NCBI GenBank assembly: GCA_903842455.1
Contig: CAIMLX010000174.1
Span: forward strand, 1 to 64,000
Reading direction: 5' to 3'
Length of the DNA stretch: 64,000 bases
Origin: an uncultured Hyphomicrobiales bacterium
Lineage (GTDB): Bacteria; Pseudomonadota; Alphaproteobacteria; Rhizobiales; Devosiaceae
The translations under genes and the position numbers were made by a program. This document shows positions 24,154 through 32,375 of this stretch, piece by piece; positions within the stretch are counted from its first letter, which is position 1, and every line of letters starts with the position of its first letter. Below the pieces are notes generated by a model. The model searched no databases. It had not been told where the DNA came from and worked only from the letters and a program-made list of their open reading frames with translations.

Positions 24154-26556
24154 CTAGCCGGCCATGGCGACAACCAGCGCCACGCCTGCGGGCAGTTGCC
24201 GCGAGCGGCCGGCAGTCACCTCGGCGAACCGGGAAATGTCCTGTGGCCGGCTCAGCAGGTAACCTTGTGCCGCCTGGCAGGTTTCGCCGCGCAGGAACGC
24301 CAGTTCCTCCGGTCGCTCGACGCCCTCGGCGATGACCGGCACGTTGAGCCCGCTGCCGAGGCCGAGTACCGCGCGCACGATCGCCGCCGACTGGTCATTG
24401 CTGTCGACCGAGCGAATGAAGCTCTGGTCGACCTTGATGCGCGAAAACGGGAAGGCGCGCAGGTTGGCGAGCGACGAGTACCCGGTGCCGAAGTCGTCCA
24501 TGGCGATATGGACGCCGAGCCCGCGCACCTGGCGCAGCGTCGCCACTGCCCGGTTAATGTCGCGTACCAGCGCCGTCTCGGTGATCTCGACCTCCAGCCG
24601 ATCCGGCTTCAGACCCGTCTGCAGCAGCACCTCGAGCAGCATTTGCACGAAGGCAGGCGAATGCAGTTGCACCGCCGAGACGTTGACGGCGATGGAAAGC
24701 GGCGCCTCCCAGCGGGCTGCCTCGGCGCAGGCAGTCCGCATCACCCACTCGCCGATCTGCAGGATCAGCCCGCTTTCCTCGGCAATCGGCACGAACTCGC
24801 CGGGCGGCACCTCGCCGCGTTCCGGGTGTGTCCAACGCAGCAGCGCCTCGAAACCCGTGACCTCGTCGGTCTGGATATCGACCTGCGGCTGGTAGACCAG
24901 CTTCAACTGGTTGCGCGAAATGGCGTGGCGCAAGTCATGCTCCAGCAGCCGCCGCTCCCGCACCGCGGCACCCATCGCCGTCTCGTAGAAGCGGTAGATG
25001 CCGCGGCCTTCCTGCTTGGAGCGATAGAGCGCGGTGTCCGCCTGGCTCATCAATTGTTCCGCGCCGTCGGCGTTATCGGGGAACATGGCGATGCCGATCG
25101 AGGCGGAGATCATCGCCCCAGAACCGGCGCTCTCGTTGTCGATACGGAACGCATCGAGCAATTGCTCGGCGATGCGACCGGCACGCCCGGCCGTCTCGAT
25201 GTTGGTCAGCAGCACGGCAAACTCGTCGCCGCCAAGTCGCGCGGCGCTGCCGATTCCCTCGACCCGCGACAGCAGCACCTGCCCGACGCGCTGCAGCAGC
25301 GTGTCGCCGACCGGATGCCCGAACAGGTCGTTCACTTCCTTGAAGCGTTCGAGGTCGAGGCAGAGCACGGCGAAGCTCTGATCGTGGCGGCGTGCATGGG
25401 CGATCTCGTCCGCGAGCGCCCGGGCAAAGCTCGCCCGGTTGGGGAGCCCGGTCAGCGGGTCGTGGTGCGCGAGGAAGCGGATATGCTGCTCGGCGCGCTT
25501 GCGGGCGGAGAGGTCGCGGATGGCGATCGCCTGGTGCGGCGACCCACCGAAATCGACCTCGCGAAGGATCAGTTCGACCGGGAGCATGCTGCCCTCGGCT
25601 GTCTGCAGTTCGGCCTCGAGCCCCGTGTTCGGGTGGTCGCCGAGGGCGCCCAGCGCCTTTGGCGCGAGAAACTCCGAAAGGTGGCGGCCGGCAAGATCGT
25701 CGGCGCCGATACCGACCAGTTTGGTGAAGCTGGCGTTCGCCGTGACGATCACCTGCTCGCGGCAGACCAGCAGCCCCTCGACCGCGGCATCGGCGAGGCC
25801 CTTCATCCGGTCGGTCTCGGCGGCAGCCCGGCGGCGGTCGCGCAGGTCGAGATAGGTGCCGCCCAGCGCCGCGAACAGGATGAGGATCGAGGCGACCGCG
25901 ACGACCAGCGACAGCCAGGTCGGGGTCGCGTCGGTCTCCGAAACCACGGCGTAGCAGTTCTCGAACCCCGCCGCGCCCATGCCGGTGAAGTGCATCGAGA
26001 CGATCGCTATCGTCAGCAGTGCGGCGCCGGCGACGCGGGAGCGGAGATCGGGCGAGCGCGTGCCGACATGGAGCGCCGCCGCGCCGAAGCCCATGCCGAG
26101 CAGCAGCGAAGCTCCGACGACATAGGGGTCCCAGGCGATGCTTCCACCCAGCAGCAGCGCCGACATGCCGACATAGTGCATCGCCGAAATGCCGATGCCG
26201 ACGATGGCGCCCGCCAGCAGCGCATCCGATCGCCGACGTCCGATCGTTGCGTAGAGAAACGCGCCGCCAACGATGGCGACCGCGATGCCGAGCGACAACA
26301 CGGTCAGCCACAGGTCGTAGCCGGTGGGGATGCCGGACGAAAAGCTCAGCATGGCGACGAAATGCGTCGCCCAGATACCGAAGCCGACGGCGATAGCGGC
26401 AATGCCGATCCACACCTTCGCCATCGGGCCTTCGGTCCGCCGCGCGTGGATGAGCAGCGTCATCCCGGCGAAGGCGGAGAGTGCGCACACGAGCGCAGCG
26501 ACCGCTACCAACCGAATATCGTGGTGATCGAGAAGGGTGGAAATGACGTTGTGCAA
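24154..26556 (-). CDS. MHYT-PAS-GGDEF-EAL cyclic di-GMP signalling protein
   Basis: An 800-residue membrane protein. An N-terminal seven-helix MHYT sensor (about residues 10-235) carries ATHFVAML, SAMHYVGMSA and SMHFTGMGA, thought to bind a metal. A PAS domain spans about 250-355. The GGDEF domain (about 360-520) keeps an intact GGDEF at 442-446 but lacks the RxxD inhibitory site. The EAL domain (about 535-790) has FEALLRW and DDFGTGYSS. Both diguanylate cyclase and phosphodiesterase sites look intact. I prefer the TTG at 26556, since the MHYT fold starts there; upstream frame to 26772 has no membrane-protein character. Confidence 0.88.
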   Translation of the reverse strand: MHNVISTLLDHHDIRLVAVAALVCALSAFAGMTLLIHARRTEGPMAKVWIGIAAIAVGFGIWATHFVAMLSFSSGIPTGYDLWLTVLSLGIAVAIVGGAFLYATIGRRRSDALLAGAIVGIGISAMHYVGMSALLLGGSIAWDPYVVGASLLLGMGFGAAALHVGTRSPDLRSRVAGAALLTIAIVSMHFTGMGAAGFENCYAVVSETDATPTWLSLVVAVASILILFAALGGTYLDLRDRRRAAAETDRMKGLADAAVEGLLVCREQVIVTANASFTKLVGIGADDLAGRHLSEFLAPKALGALGDHPNTGLEAELQTAEGSMLPVELILREVDFGGSPHQAIAIRDLSARKRAEQHIRFLAHHDPLTGLPNRASFARALADEIAHARRHDQSFAVLCLDLERFKEVNDLFGHPVGDTLLQRVGQVLLSRVEGIGSAARLGGDEFAVLLTNIETAGRAGRIAEQLLDAFRIDNESAGSGAMISASIGIAMFPDNADGAEQLMSQADTALYRSKQEGRGIYRFYETAMGAAVRERRLLEHDLRHAISRNQLKLVYQPQVDIQTDEVTGFEALLRWTHPERGEVPPGEFVPIAEESGLILQIGEWVMRTACAEAARWEAPLSIAVNVSAVQLHSPAFVQMLLEVLLQTGLKPDRLEVEITETALVRDINRAVATLRQVRGLGVHIAMDDFGTGYSSLANLRAFPFSRIKVDQSFIRSVDSNDQSAAIVRAVLGLGSGLNVPVIAEGVERPEELAFLRGETCQAAQGYLLSRPQDISRFAEVTAGRSRQLPAGVALVVAMAG

Positions 26557-26828
26557 GCTACACCGGCAATAATCTGTTTTGAATATGCGGCAGCCTAGGG
26601 GTGGCAACGGTAAACGGACGCTTGAGCCAAGACGGCGCTCCTGCCTCAACCCGATCACGCTGAAGCGCATCATTAACAAAGGTTTACACGGCGCGAGGCG
26701 CGCCCCCTTCGTGGTCAACCATAATCGCGGTGCATGCTGGCAGTTCAGGCAGTTGCTATCCGGACGCCGCAAGCCAGTGAACCGCAGGGCTCGTTCAAGC
26801 GTTTGATGCCAAACAGCTGGAGCAAGCG

Positions 26829-27287
26829 ATGAGCCATTCCCGTGATCTGATCGGCCAGGACGACACCGTCGGCAATGACGGCGACACGCCCGGATTTTCC
26901 GCCCCCATCGGCCCGGGCGAGATCGAGGAGCTGCTCTACAACGAGGGCTGGACTGCTACCGCTCGGATCGAGCGCCTCGTCGAAATGCGCGCCCGGCTCG
27001 CCGAACTCGAGAGCCCGGACTTCGGCGACGACGACCCGCGCACCCTGATCCGGCAGATCGACGCCGCGATCGGCCAACTGCAGAGCCTCGAAGGCGAGGG
27101 AATGGACGCCGGCGGCATCGACATGGATGCCAGCGCCCACCGCGAGACCCTGTCGCCGGACTCCGACGAACTGCTCGACCTCGCAGCGCTCGATGCCGAG
27201 TCCCTCACCGACGACGAGGAGGCCGACGAGGATAGCATCGACAAGCGCGAGTGGATCGACGGCCTCGATCTCGACGAGAAGAAATAG
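26829..27287 (+). CDS. Acidic hypothetical protein
   Basis: A 152-residue strongly acidic protein. Residues 30-95 are predicted helical (EIEELLYNEGWTATARIERLVEMRARLAEL and IRQIDAAIGQLQSLEG); the last 50 residues are rich in Asp and Glu. GGAG stands before the ATG. No family is recognised. It stands alone behind a 270-bp gap that contains TTAA-N7-TTAC, resembling a CtrA site. Function unknown. Confidence 0.65.
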   Translation: MSHSRDLIGQDDTVGNDGDTPGFSAPIGPGEIEELLYNEGWTATARIERLVEMRARLAELESPDFGDDDPRTLIRQIDAAIGQLQSLEGEGMDAGGIDMDASAHRETLSPDSDELLDLAALDAESLTDDEEADEDSIDKREWIDGLDLDEKK

Positions 27288-27306
27288 GGCTTTTGGGACT
27301 GTTCGT

Positions 27307-27436
27307 CCCCTCACCCGGCCGCTATCGCGGCCACCCTCTCCCTCAAGGGGAGAGGGGCCAGGGGGCTCACACTGCAGGAGGGTTCCAACGCCCTTCTCCC
27401 CTTGAGGGAGAAGGTGCCGGCAGGCGGATGAGGGGT
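27307..27436. repeat. RIME-like intergenic inverted repeat (copy 2)
   Basis: The left arm (27331-27356, CACCCTCTCCCTCAAGGGGAGAGGG) and right arm (27391-27416) are near-perfect inverted copies. Outer CCCCTCACCCGGC and GGCGGATGAGGGG also pair. The same modules as the element at 22203-22335 are present. It separates the acidic hypothetical gene from the end of recR. Confidence 0.8.
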
Positions 27437-27455
27437 TGGCCGTGGCAGTAGCCCT

Positions 27456-28049
27456 CTAAAGCAGCGTCCGCGCTCGCAGGGCCTGGCTCAGGGTGCCATC
27501 GTCGAGATAGTCCAGCTCGCCGCCGACCGGCACGCCATGCGCCAGGCGGGTTATCTTGATGCCGCTCGGCTGCAGCCGGTCGGTAATGTAGTGCGCCGTG
27601 GTCTGCCCCTCCACCGTGGCGTTCACCGCCAGCACGACTTCGGAGAAATCCGGCGCCCGCCGCAGGAGCGCGTCGATGGACAGGTCGTCCGGCCCTACCC
27701 CATCAAGCGGCGACAGCACGCCGCCGAGCACATGATACTTTACCGCCCCGACCCCGGCGCGCTCCAGCGCCCAGAGGTCTGCAACGTCCTCGACCACGAT
27801 CAGGATGGCGCCGTCGCGCCGGGGGTCCGAGCAGATGTGGCAGGGCGAGATCGTATCGACATTGCCGCACACCTCGCACACGGTCACCGCCGCGACCGCG
27901 CGGTCAAGCGCCGCCGACAGCGGCACCATCAGCGCGTCCTTCTTCTTGATCAGGTGCAGCACCGCACGCCGCGCCGAGCGCGGGCCAAGGCCGGGCAGGC
28001 GCGCCAGCAGCAGGATCAGCTGCTCGATCTCGGGTCCGCCATTGGCCAT
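27456..28049 (-). CDS. recR: Recombination mediator protein RecR
   Basis: A 197-residue RecFOR-pathway protein that helps load RecA on gaps. It has an N-terminal helix-hairpin-helix ([16 protein letters not shown]), a C4 zinc finger (CEVCGN...CHICSD), a Toprim domain ([15 protein letters not shown]) and the C-terminal Walker-B-like region. It follows ybaB by 4 nt in the conserved dnaX-ybaB-recR operon. Confidence 0.97.
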   Translation of the reverse strand: MANGGPEIEQLILLLARLPGLGPRSARRAVLHLIKKKDALMVPLSAALDRAVAAVTVCEVCGNVDTISPCHICSDPRRDGAILIVVEDVADLWALERAGVGAVKYHVLGGVLSPLDGVGPDDLSIDALLRRAPDFSEVVLAVNATVEGQTTAHYITDRLQPSGIKITRLAHGVPVGGELDYLDDGTLSQALRARTLL

Positions 28050-28053
28050 GGGG

Positions 28054-28374
28054 TCAGAACGGGAATTTCATGCCCGGAGGCAGCGGCAGGCCGGCGGTGA
28101 GTTCCTGCATCTTGGCGTTGGTCTCGTATTCGAGCTTGCCCTTGGCGTCGTTGTGGGCGGCGATGATCAGGTCCTCGACCACCGAGATGTCGTCGGAGAC
28201 AAGGCTCTTGTCGATCTTCAGCCCCTTCATCTCGCCCTTGCCGCTCAGCGTCACCACGACCATGCCGGCGCCAGAGCGGCCTTCGACCGTCATCTGCGCG
28301 ATCTGGCTCTGCATGTCCTGCATCCGCCCCTGCATTTCCTGGGCGGCCTTCATCATTCCCATGATGTCCTTCAT
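28054..28374 (-). CDS. YbaB/EbfC-family nucleoid-associated protein
   Basis: A 106-residue dimeric DNA-binding protein. The N-terminal [18 protein letters not shown] helix, the central [18 protein letters not shown] strands and the C-terminal [10 protein letters not shown] are family features. It lies between dnaX and recR; its ATG overlaps the dnaX stop (TGATG), giving coupled translation. Confidence 0.95.
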   Translation of the reverse strand: MKDIMGMMKAAQEMQGRMQDMQSQIAQMTVEGRSGAGMVVVTLSGKGEMKGLKIDKSLVSDDISVVEDLIIAAHNDAKGKLEYETNAKMQELTAGLPLPPGMKFPF

Positions 28375-30149
28375 CAGTCGTCGTCCTCGTCGCTGTCGCG
28401 GATGGCGTCCGCGTACGCCTCGATCGGAATCTGCTCATGCTTGACGGTGACCCGCACCGTCGCCCCGGGAAAGGTATCGAGAATGGCCTGCACCAGCGGG
28501 TCCTGGTGCGCCTCCTCGCGGGCCGCCTCGACATGCACGTCACGCTGCTCGCGCATGGTGGGCACGTGGGCGGCGTCGTTGGCGAGGCTGATCACCCACT
28601 GCCGGCCGGTCCACAGCTTCAGCTTGCCCATCAGGTTCTGGATGATCGCCGGGTCGGCATTCGCCACCAGCGCCACCTCGAGCCGGCCATCGCCGATCGA
28701 CACCGGTCGCAGCGAGTTTTCGAGCGCCAGCTTGACCAGGATATCACGCCGCTCACCGGCCAGCGCCACGAGGTCAGAATAGGTGCGCGGATTGGCGAAG
28801 GCCTGCGCGGCCGGAGCCGGCGGCGCCGCTACTGGCGCGGGGGCCGGCTCGAAGCGCGGTGCGACGTCCGGCACGGCGCGCAGCGCCGACGGGCCGCCGC
28901 CACCATTGCCGCGCGGCGCCGGCGCAGTGGGCGGCGCGCTCGATACCGGCGCGTTGGAGAGCTTCGCGATCAACTCGTCGGGGCTCGGCAGGTCGGCGGC
29001 GTAGGCGAGGCGCACCAGCACCATTTCGGCCGCCTGCACGGCGTTGCCGGCCTTCTGCACTTCCTCGTGGCCCTTGAACAGGATCTGCCAGGTTCGCGTC
29101 AGCGCCCGCATGCCGAGCCTCGAGGCAAGGCCGGCGCCGCGGGTGCGCTCGTCGGGCGTCAGCGACACGTCGTCGGCCGCCGCCGGCACCACCTTCATGC
29201 GGGTGACGAGGTGGGTGAAGTCGCAGAGGTCGGCGATGATGGTCTGCGGGTCGGCGCCCGCGTCATACAGCTCGCGCAGGTTCACGAGGGCCTCGGCGAT
29301 CTGCCCGGCCATCAGCGCCTCGAACAGGTCGATGGTGCGCGCCCGGTCGCCCAGCCCCAACATCGCCTTCACCGTCGCGGCCGTGACCTTGCCATCGCCG
29401 TGGCTGATCGCCTGGTCGAGCAGCGACTGGTTGTCGCGCACCGAGCCTTCGCCGGCCCGCACGATCATCGCCAGCGCCTCGGGCTCATAGGCGATGCCCT
29501 CGCGACCCAGCAGGTCGACGAGGTGGGCGTGCATGATGTCGGCCGGCACGCGGCGCAGGTCGAAGCGCATGCAGCGGGAAAGGATCGTCACCGGCACCTT
29601 GCGGATCTCGGTGGTGGCGAAGATGAACTTCACATAGGGCGGCGGCTCTTCGAGCGTCTTCAGTAGCCCGTTGAAGGCCGCCGTCGAGAGCATGTGCACC
29701 TCGTCGATGATGTAGACCTTGTAGGGCGCCGAGACCGGCCCGTACTTCACCGAATCGATGATCTCGCGGATGTCGCCGATACCAGTGTTGGAGGCGGCAT
29801 CCATCTCGATCACGTCGACATGGCGCCCTTCGATGATCGCCTTGTCGTGCACCCCCTCGTGCTCGAAATCGAGCGTCGGCCGCCGGCCGGCCTCGTCCTC
29901 GTAGTTGAAGGCGCGGGCGAGGATGCGGGCCGTCGTGGTCTTTCCGACCCCGCGGACGCCGGTGAGAATGAAGGCGTGGTGGATGCGGCCGGATTTGAAC
30001 GCGTTGCGCAGCGTCTGCACCATCGCGTCCTGCCCGATCAGGCTCTGGAAGCTCAGCGGCCGGTATTTCCGGGCGAGCACGAGATAGGGCGAGGCCGTCG
30101 CGGAAGCGGCGGGCGCGGGTACGTCGTCGGGGAACATTCCGTCAGCCAT
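28374..30149 (-). CDS. dnaX: DNA polymerase III subunit gamma/tau
   Basis: A 591-residue clamp-loader ATPase. Walker A is GVRGVGKTTTARI, Walker B is IIDEVHMLS, and the sensor-1 SRC motif lies in ILSRCMRFDLRR. Residues from about 360 form the linker and tau C-terminal domain. The zinc-binding cysteines of enterobacterial DnaX are absent: the segment between Walker A and B contains no CxxC. An Ala/Pro-rich linker near residues 385-460 precedes the last domain. I use the ATG at 30149; one at 30158 is possible. It heads the dnaX-ybaB-recR operon. Confidence 0.96.
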   Translation of the reverse strand: MADGMFPDDVPAPAASATASPYLVLARKYRPLSFQSLIGQDAMVQTLRNAFKSGRIHHAFILTGVRGVGKTTTARILARAFNYEDEAGRRPTLDFEHEGVHDKAIIEGRHVDVIEMDAASNTGIGDIREIIDSVKYGPVSAPYKVYIIDEVHMLSTAAFNGLLKTLEEPPPYVKFIFATTEIRKVPVTILSRCMRFDLRRVPADIMHAHLVDLLGREGIAYEPEALAMIVRAGEGSVRDNQSLLDQAISHGDGKVTAATVKAMLGLGDRARTIDLFEALMAGQIAEALVNLRELYDAGADPQTIIADLCDFTHLVTRMKVVPAAADDVSLTPDERTRGAGLASRLGMRALTRTWQILFKGHEEVQKAGNAVQAAEMVLVRLAYAADLPSPDELIAKLSNAPVSSAPPTAPAPRGNGGGGPSALRAVPDVAPRFEPAPAPVAAPPAPAAQAFANPRTYSDLVALAGERRDILVKLALENSLRPVSIGDGRLEVALVANADPAIIQNLMGKLKLWTGRQWVISLANDAAHVPTMREQRDVHVEAAREEAHQDPLVQAILDTFPGATVRVTVKHEQIPIEAYADAIRDSDEDDD

Positions 30150-30188
30150 GCACAGCATATAGCGACCGCGGCGGCGGATCGCAAAATT

Positions 30189-30215
30189 TCATCCCCATCA
30201 AACCGGGGACCCAAC
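30189..30215. repeat. Decayed half copy of the 31164-31247 palindromic repeat
   Basis: TCATCCC and GGGACCCAAC are separated by 10 bp here, the same order and spacing as in the left arm of the intact element about 1 kb away. The right arm is missing or scrambled. It lies between dnaX and the 3' end of the SRP RNA gene. Confidence 0.5.
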
Positions 30216-30235
30216 AGAAAAAGTTTGGATGAGTA

Positions 30236-30327
30236 GGAGGCTGGCATCGACCCGTGAAGGTCTCGTTGGGGCTGCTACCTTCCGGTCCTGACCCGGTTGG
30301 CGAGGAACACGTCCGCGCCAACCTCCC
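30236..30327 (-). ncRNA. ffs: Signal recognition particle RNA (4.5S type)
   Basis: The minus strand carries the SRP RNA apical domain, GTCAGGACCGGAAGGTAGCAGCC, with the GGAA tetraloop and the Ffh-binding asymmetric loop. The 5' end GGAGGTTGGC pairs over ten positions with the 3' end GCCAGCCTCC, which defines the ends to within a few bases. With Ffh it targets nascent membrane proteins. Its place beside dnaX is common in alphaproteobacteria. A -35/-10 pair lies just upstream. Confidence 0.9.
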
Positions 30328-30333
30328 GGGCCC

Positions 30334-30362
30334 TATATGGCGAGGGATTTTGTGCTTGGCAA
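30334..30362 (-). promoter_or_regulatory. Predicted ffs promoter
   Basis: On the minus strand TTGCCA (30362-30357) and CATATA (30339-30334) are 17 bp apart. This predicts a start about 7 nt downstream, exactly at the 5' stem base of the SRP RNA near 30327. Confidence 0.6.
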
Positions 30363-30437
30363 GATGCAACGGCGGCAAGATGCAACCGGGCCGGCGCTCA
30401 GCCGTTGTTCGGGTGCATTCACCCGAAGGTTCTACCC

Positions 30438-30842
30438 ATGATCGCCAGAGGCAGCAGCGACGAAGACCTCGCCCGCAAGCACGTCACCCGGTTGCAGGGC
30501 CTGATCGCGCGCTGGAACGAGGATGCCGATACCTACCGGCGTACGGCTCGCGGCACCAGCCCTGCTACCCCATGGATGCTGGAAGAGGCCGACCGGACCC
30601 GGCTCGCCATCCGCGACGAAACGGCGTTGTGCGAAAGCCTGATCGACAACCTGCCACCGGGCCACGAAATGTGGGGCGAACTGCTGCGAGTGGCCACCGC
30701 GCTCGACGCGCTGAACGTGAGCATCGCCGTATCCGCCGAAGCGATGGGGCCGCGCATCGAGCAGGGGCGCGAGATCGCCGGGCTGAAATATCTGGTCGGC
30801 GAACTGAGGAAGGATGCGGCACGCCAGGCTGTGCCGCACTGA
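30438..30842 (+). CDS. Hypothetical protein
   Basis: A 134-residue soluble, mostly helical protein. GAAGG lies 8 nt before the ATG at 30438; the longer frame back to 30297 would run through the ffs promoter and is rejected. Heptad-like segments occur in DLARKHVTRLQGLIARWNED and in the C-terminal REIAGLKYLVGELRK. No family recognised. It diverges from ffs and is followed by another small orphan gene. Confidence 0.6.
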   Translation: MIARGSSDEDLARKHVTRLQGLIARWNEDADTYRRTARGTSPATPWMLEEADRTRLAIRDETALCESLIDNLPPGHEMWGELLRVATALDALNVSIAVSAEAMGPRIEQGREIAGLKYLVGELRKDAARQAVPH

Positions 30843-30911
30843 ACCAGCCGGTCATCTCCTGTTAACGGAGTGAGGCGCACCATCCTCCTGCCCATAGGCC
30901 AGGAGGCCAGT

Positions 30912-31130
30912 ATGACGAAGTCCCTGCGTGTTCCCCTCGAGCTTCTGGCCCTCAGCCAGATGCAGCGCGCCACCACCCGCGAAGCCGGGGCCGCGCTCTA
31001 TCTCCCCGCCTTCCAGACCGCCATTCTCTGCGACCCCCGCGCCGAGGACGACCTGACGGCCGAAGCCGACTTCGGCGTCGAGGCCCACGGCTTCACCCTC
31101 GGCGACGACGAGGATGACGACTTTTACTGA
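30912..31130 (+). CDS. Small hypothetical protein with acidic tail
   Basis: A 72-residue protein: a helical N-terminal half (LRVPLELLALSQMQRATTREAG), a hydrophobic stretch (AALYLPAFQTAILCD), and a tail GDDEDDDFY. AGGAGG is placed 7 nt before the ATG, one of the best ribosome binding sites in the window, which supports real translation. No family recognised. The palindromic repeat follows at once. Confidence 0.6.
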   Translation: MTKSLRVPLELLALSQMQRATTREAGAALYLPAFQTAILCDPRAEDDLTAEADFGVEAHGFTLGDDEDDDFY

Positions 31131-31163
31131 GGCATTCGTCCGCTGACGGCGACAGTTCCACAG

Positions 31164-31247
31164 CGTGTCATCCCTGCGAAAGCAGGGACCCAACTGGAAA
31201 CTGGCTCAGGTGGATAGGTGGGTCCCTGCTTTCGCAGGGATGACACG
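31164..31247. repeat. Palindromic repeat with perfect 29-bp arms
   Basis: Positions 31164-31192 are repeated exactly in inverse at 31219-31247 around a 26-bp centre. Each arm holds its own small hairpin CCCTGC-GAAA-GCAGGG. The structure lies between the 72-residue gene and the end of pheA, where it could block both convergent transcripts. It looks like a dispersed REP-type element; a decayed half copy lies at 30189-30215. No transposase is present. Confidence 0.85.
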
Positions 31248-31280
31248 TTGAGTTAGTGCCCCGGTGCGAAGCGAATTGAA

Positions 31281-32123
31281 TCACACCGCGCCGGGGGAAT
31301 CCGCCTTGTAGACGCCGAGCACGCGGAACTGGTCGGTGAAAAATCCCAGCTCCTCGAACGCCCGCTGCACCGCGAGGTCCGACGGCCGGCCCTCGATATC
31401 GGCGTAGAACTGCGTGGCGGTGAACGAGCCGTCGAGCATGTAGCTCTCGAGCTTGGTCATGTTGACGCCATTGGTCGCAAAGCCGCCCATCGCCTTGTAG
31501 AGCGCTGCCGGCACGTTGCGGACCCGGAAGACGAAGGTGGTCTTCACCTTGCCCGCATCGGCGGCCGGCTCTTCGGGCGTCTTCGAGATCACGAGGAAAC
31601 GCGTGGTGTTGTGCGCCGCGTCCTCGATGTTGGACGCGAGGATATCGAGCCCGTAAACCTCGGCGGCGAAGCGCGAGGCGATGGCGGCGACGGTCTTGTC
31701 GCCCTTTTCGGCGATCTCGCGGGCCGAGCCGGCGGTGTCCACGGCGTTGATGGTCTTGAACTTGTGCTCGGCGATGAACTTGCGGCACTGACCCAGCGCC
31801 ACCGACAGCGACTGCACCGCCTTGACGTCCTCGAGCTTCGTGCCCGGCACGCCGAGCAGGTTCATCTGCACCCGCAGGAAATGCTCGCCCACGATATGGA
31901 GGCCGCTCTCGGGCAGCAGGTGGTAGATGTCGGTGATGCGGCCATAGAGCGAGTTCTCTACCGGCACCACGCCAAAGTCGGCGCGGCCCTGCTGCACCGC
32001 CGTGATGGTGTCCTCGAAGGTGGTGCAGGGCAGCGCCTCGTCGGCGGGAAACAGCGCGTGCGCCGCGGCATGGCTGAAGGCCCCTGCCTCACCCTGGAAC
32101 GCGATCTTCCGCACCATCTGCAC
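31281..32123 (-). CDS. pheA: Prephenate dehydratase
   Basis: A 280-residue monofunctional enzyme that turns prephenate into phenylpyruvate. The catalytic domain starts KIAFQGEAGAFSH and includes VVPVENSLYG and the conserved NTTRFLVI motif. An ACT regulatory domain with NVPAALYKAMGGFATNGVNMTKLES (GALV/ESRP-like) binds phenylalanine for feedback control. No chorismate mutase domain is fused. It diverges from the cytochrome c gene, a common pairing in this order. Confidence 0.95.
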   Translation of the reverse strand: MQMVRKIAFQGEAGAFSHAAAHALFPADEALPCTTFEDTITAVQQGRADFGVVPVENSLYGRITDIYHLLPESGLHIVGEHFLRVQMNLLGVPGTKLEDVKAVQSLSVALGQCRKFIAEHKFKTINAVDTAGSAREIAEKGDKTVAAIASRFAAEVYGLDILASNIEDAAHNTTRFLVISKTPEEPAADAGKVKTTFVFRVRNVPAALYKAMGGFATNGVNMTKLESYMLDGSFTATQFYADIEGRPSDLAVQRAFEELGFFTDQFRVLGVYKADSPGAV

Positions 32124-32375
32124 TACTCCCCTGCCGTCGGCGGGCCTTAATGCGGCCGGCCGGGGCCCAAGTCAACGTCGGGAAAAGACTGTCCGATTTT
32201 CTCTATTGTCGCAGCCCCCGCCTAACCCGTTGCGCCTGAGATTGCGACGGACTATCTTCCGCCCGCGTCGGTACAGGGGTTTACGCGCCCGAGGGGTGTG
32301 CTTGAGCTTGCTTGGGCTCATGAAACGCTGTACCGCCGCTCTGCACACCGGCGGTCAAAGGCTCAGATACCCGCG

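Noticed and set aside
24196-26598. 800-codon plus-strand frame opposite the GGDEF-EAL gene
   Set aside because: It mirrors the real gene almost exactly in length, has no domain motif, and arises from third-position GC bias.
31164-31247. CRISPR-like repeat
   Set aside because: There is only one inverted pair with no series of direct repeats or spacers and no cas gene in the window.
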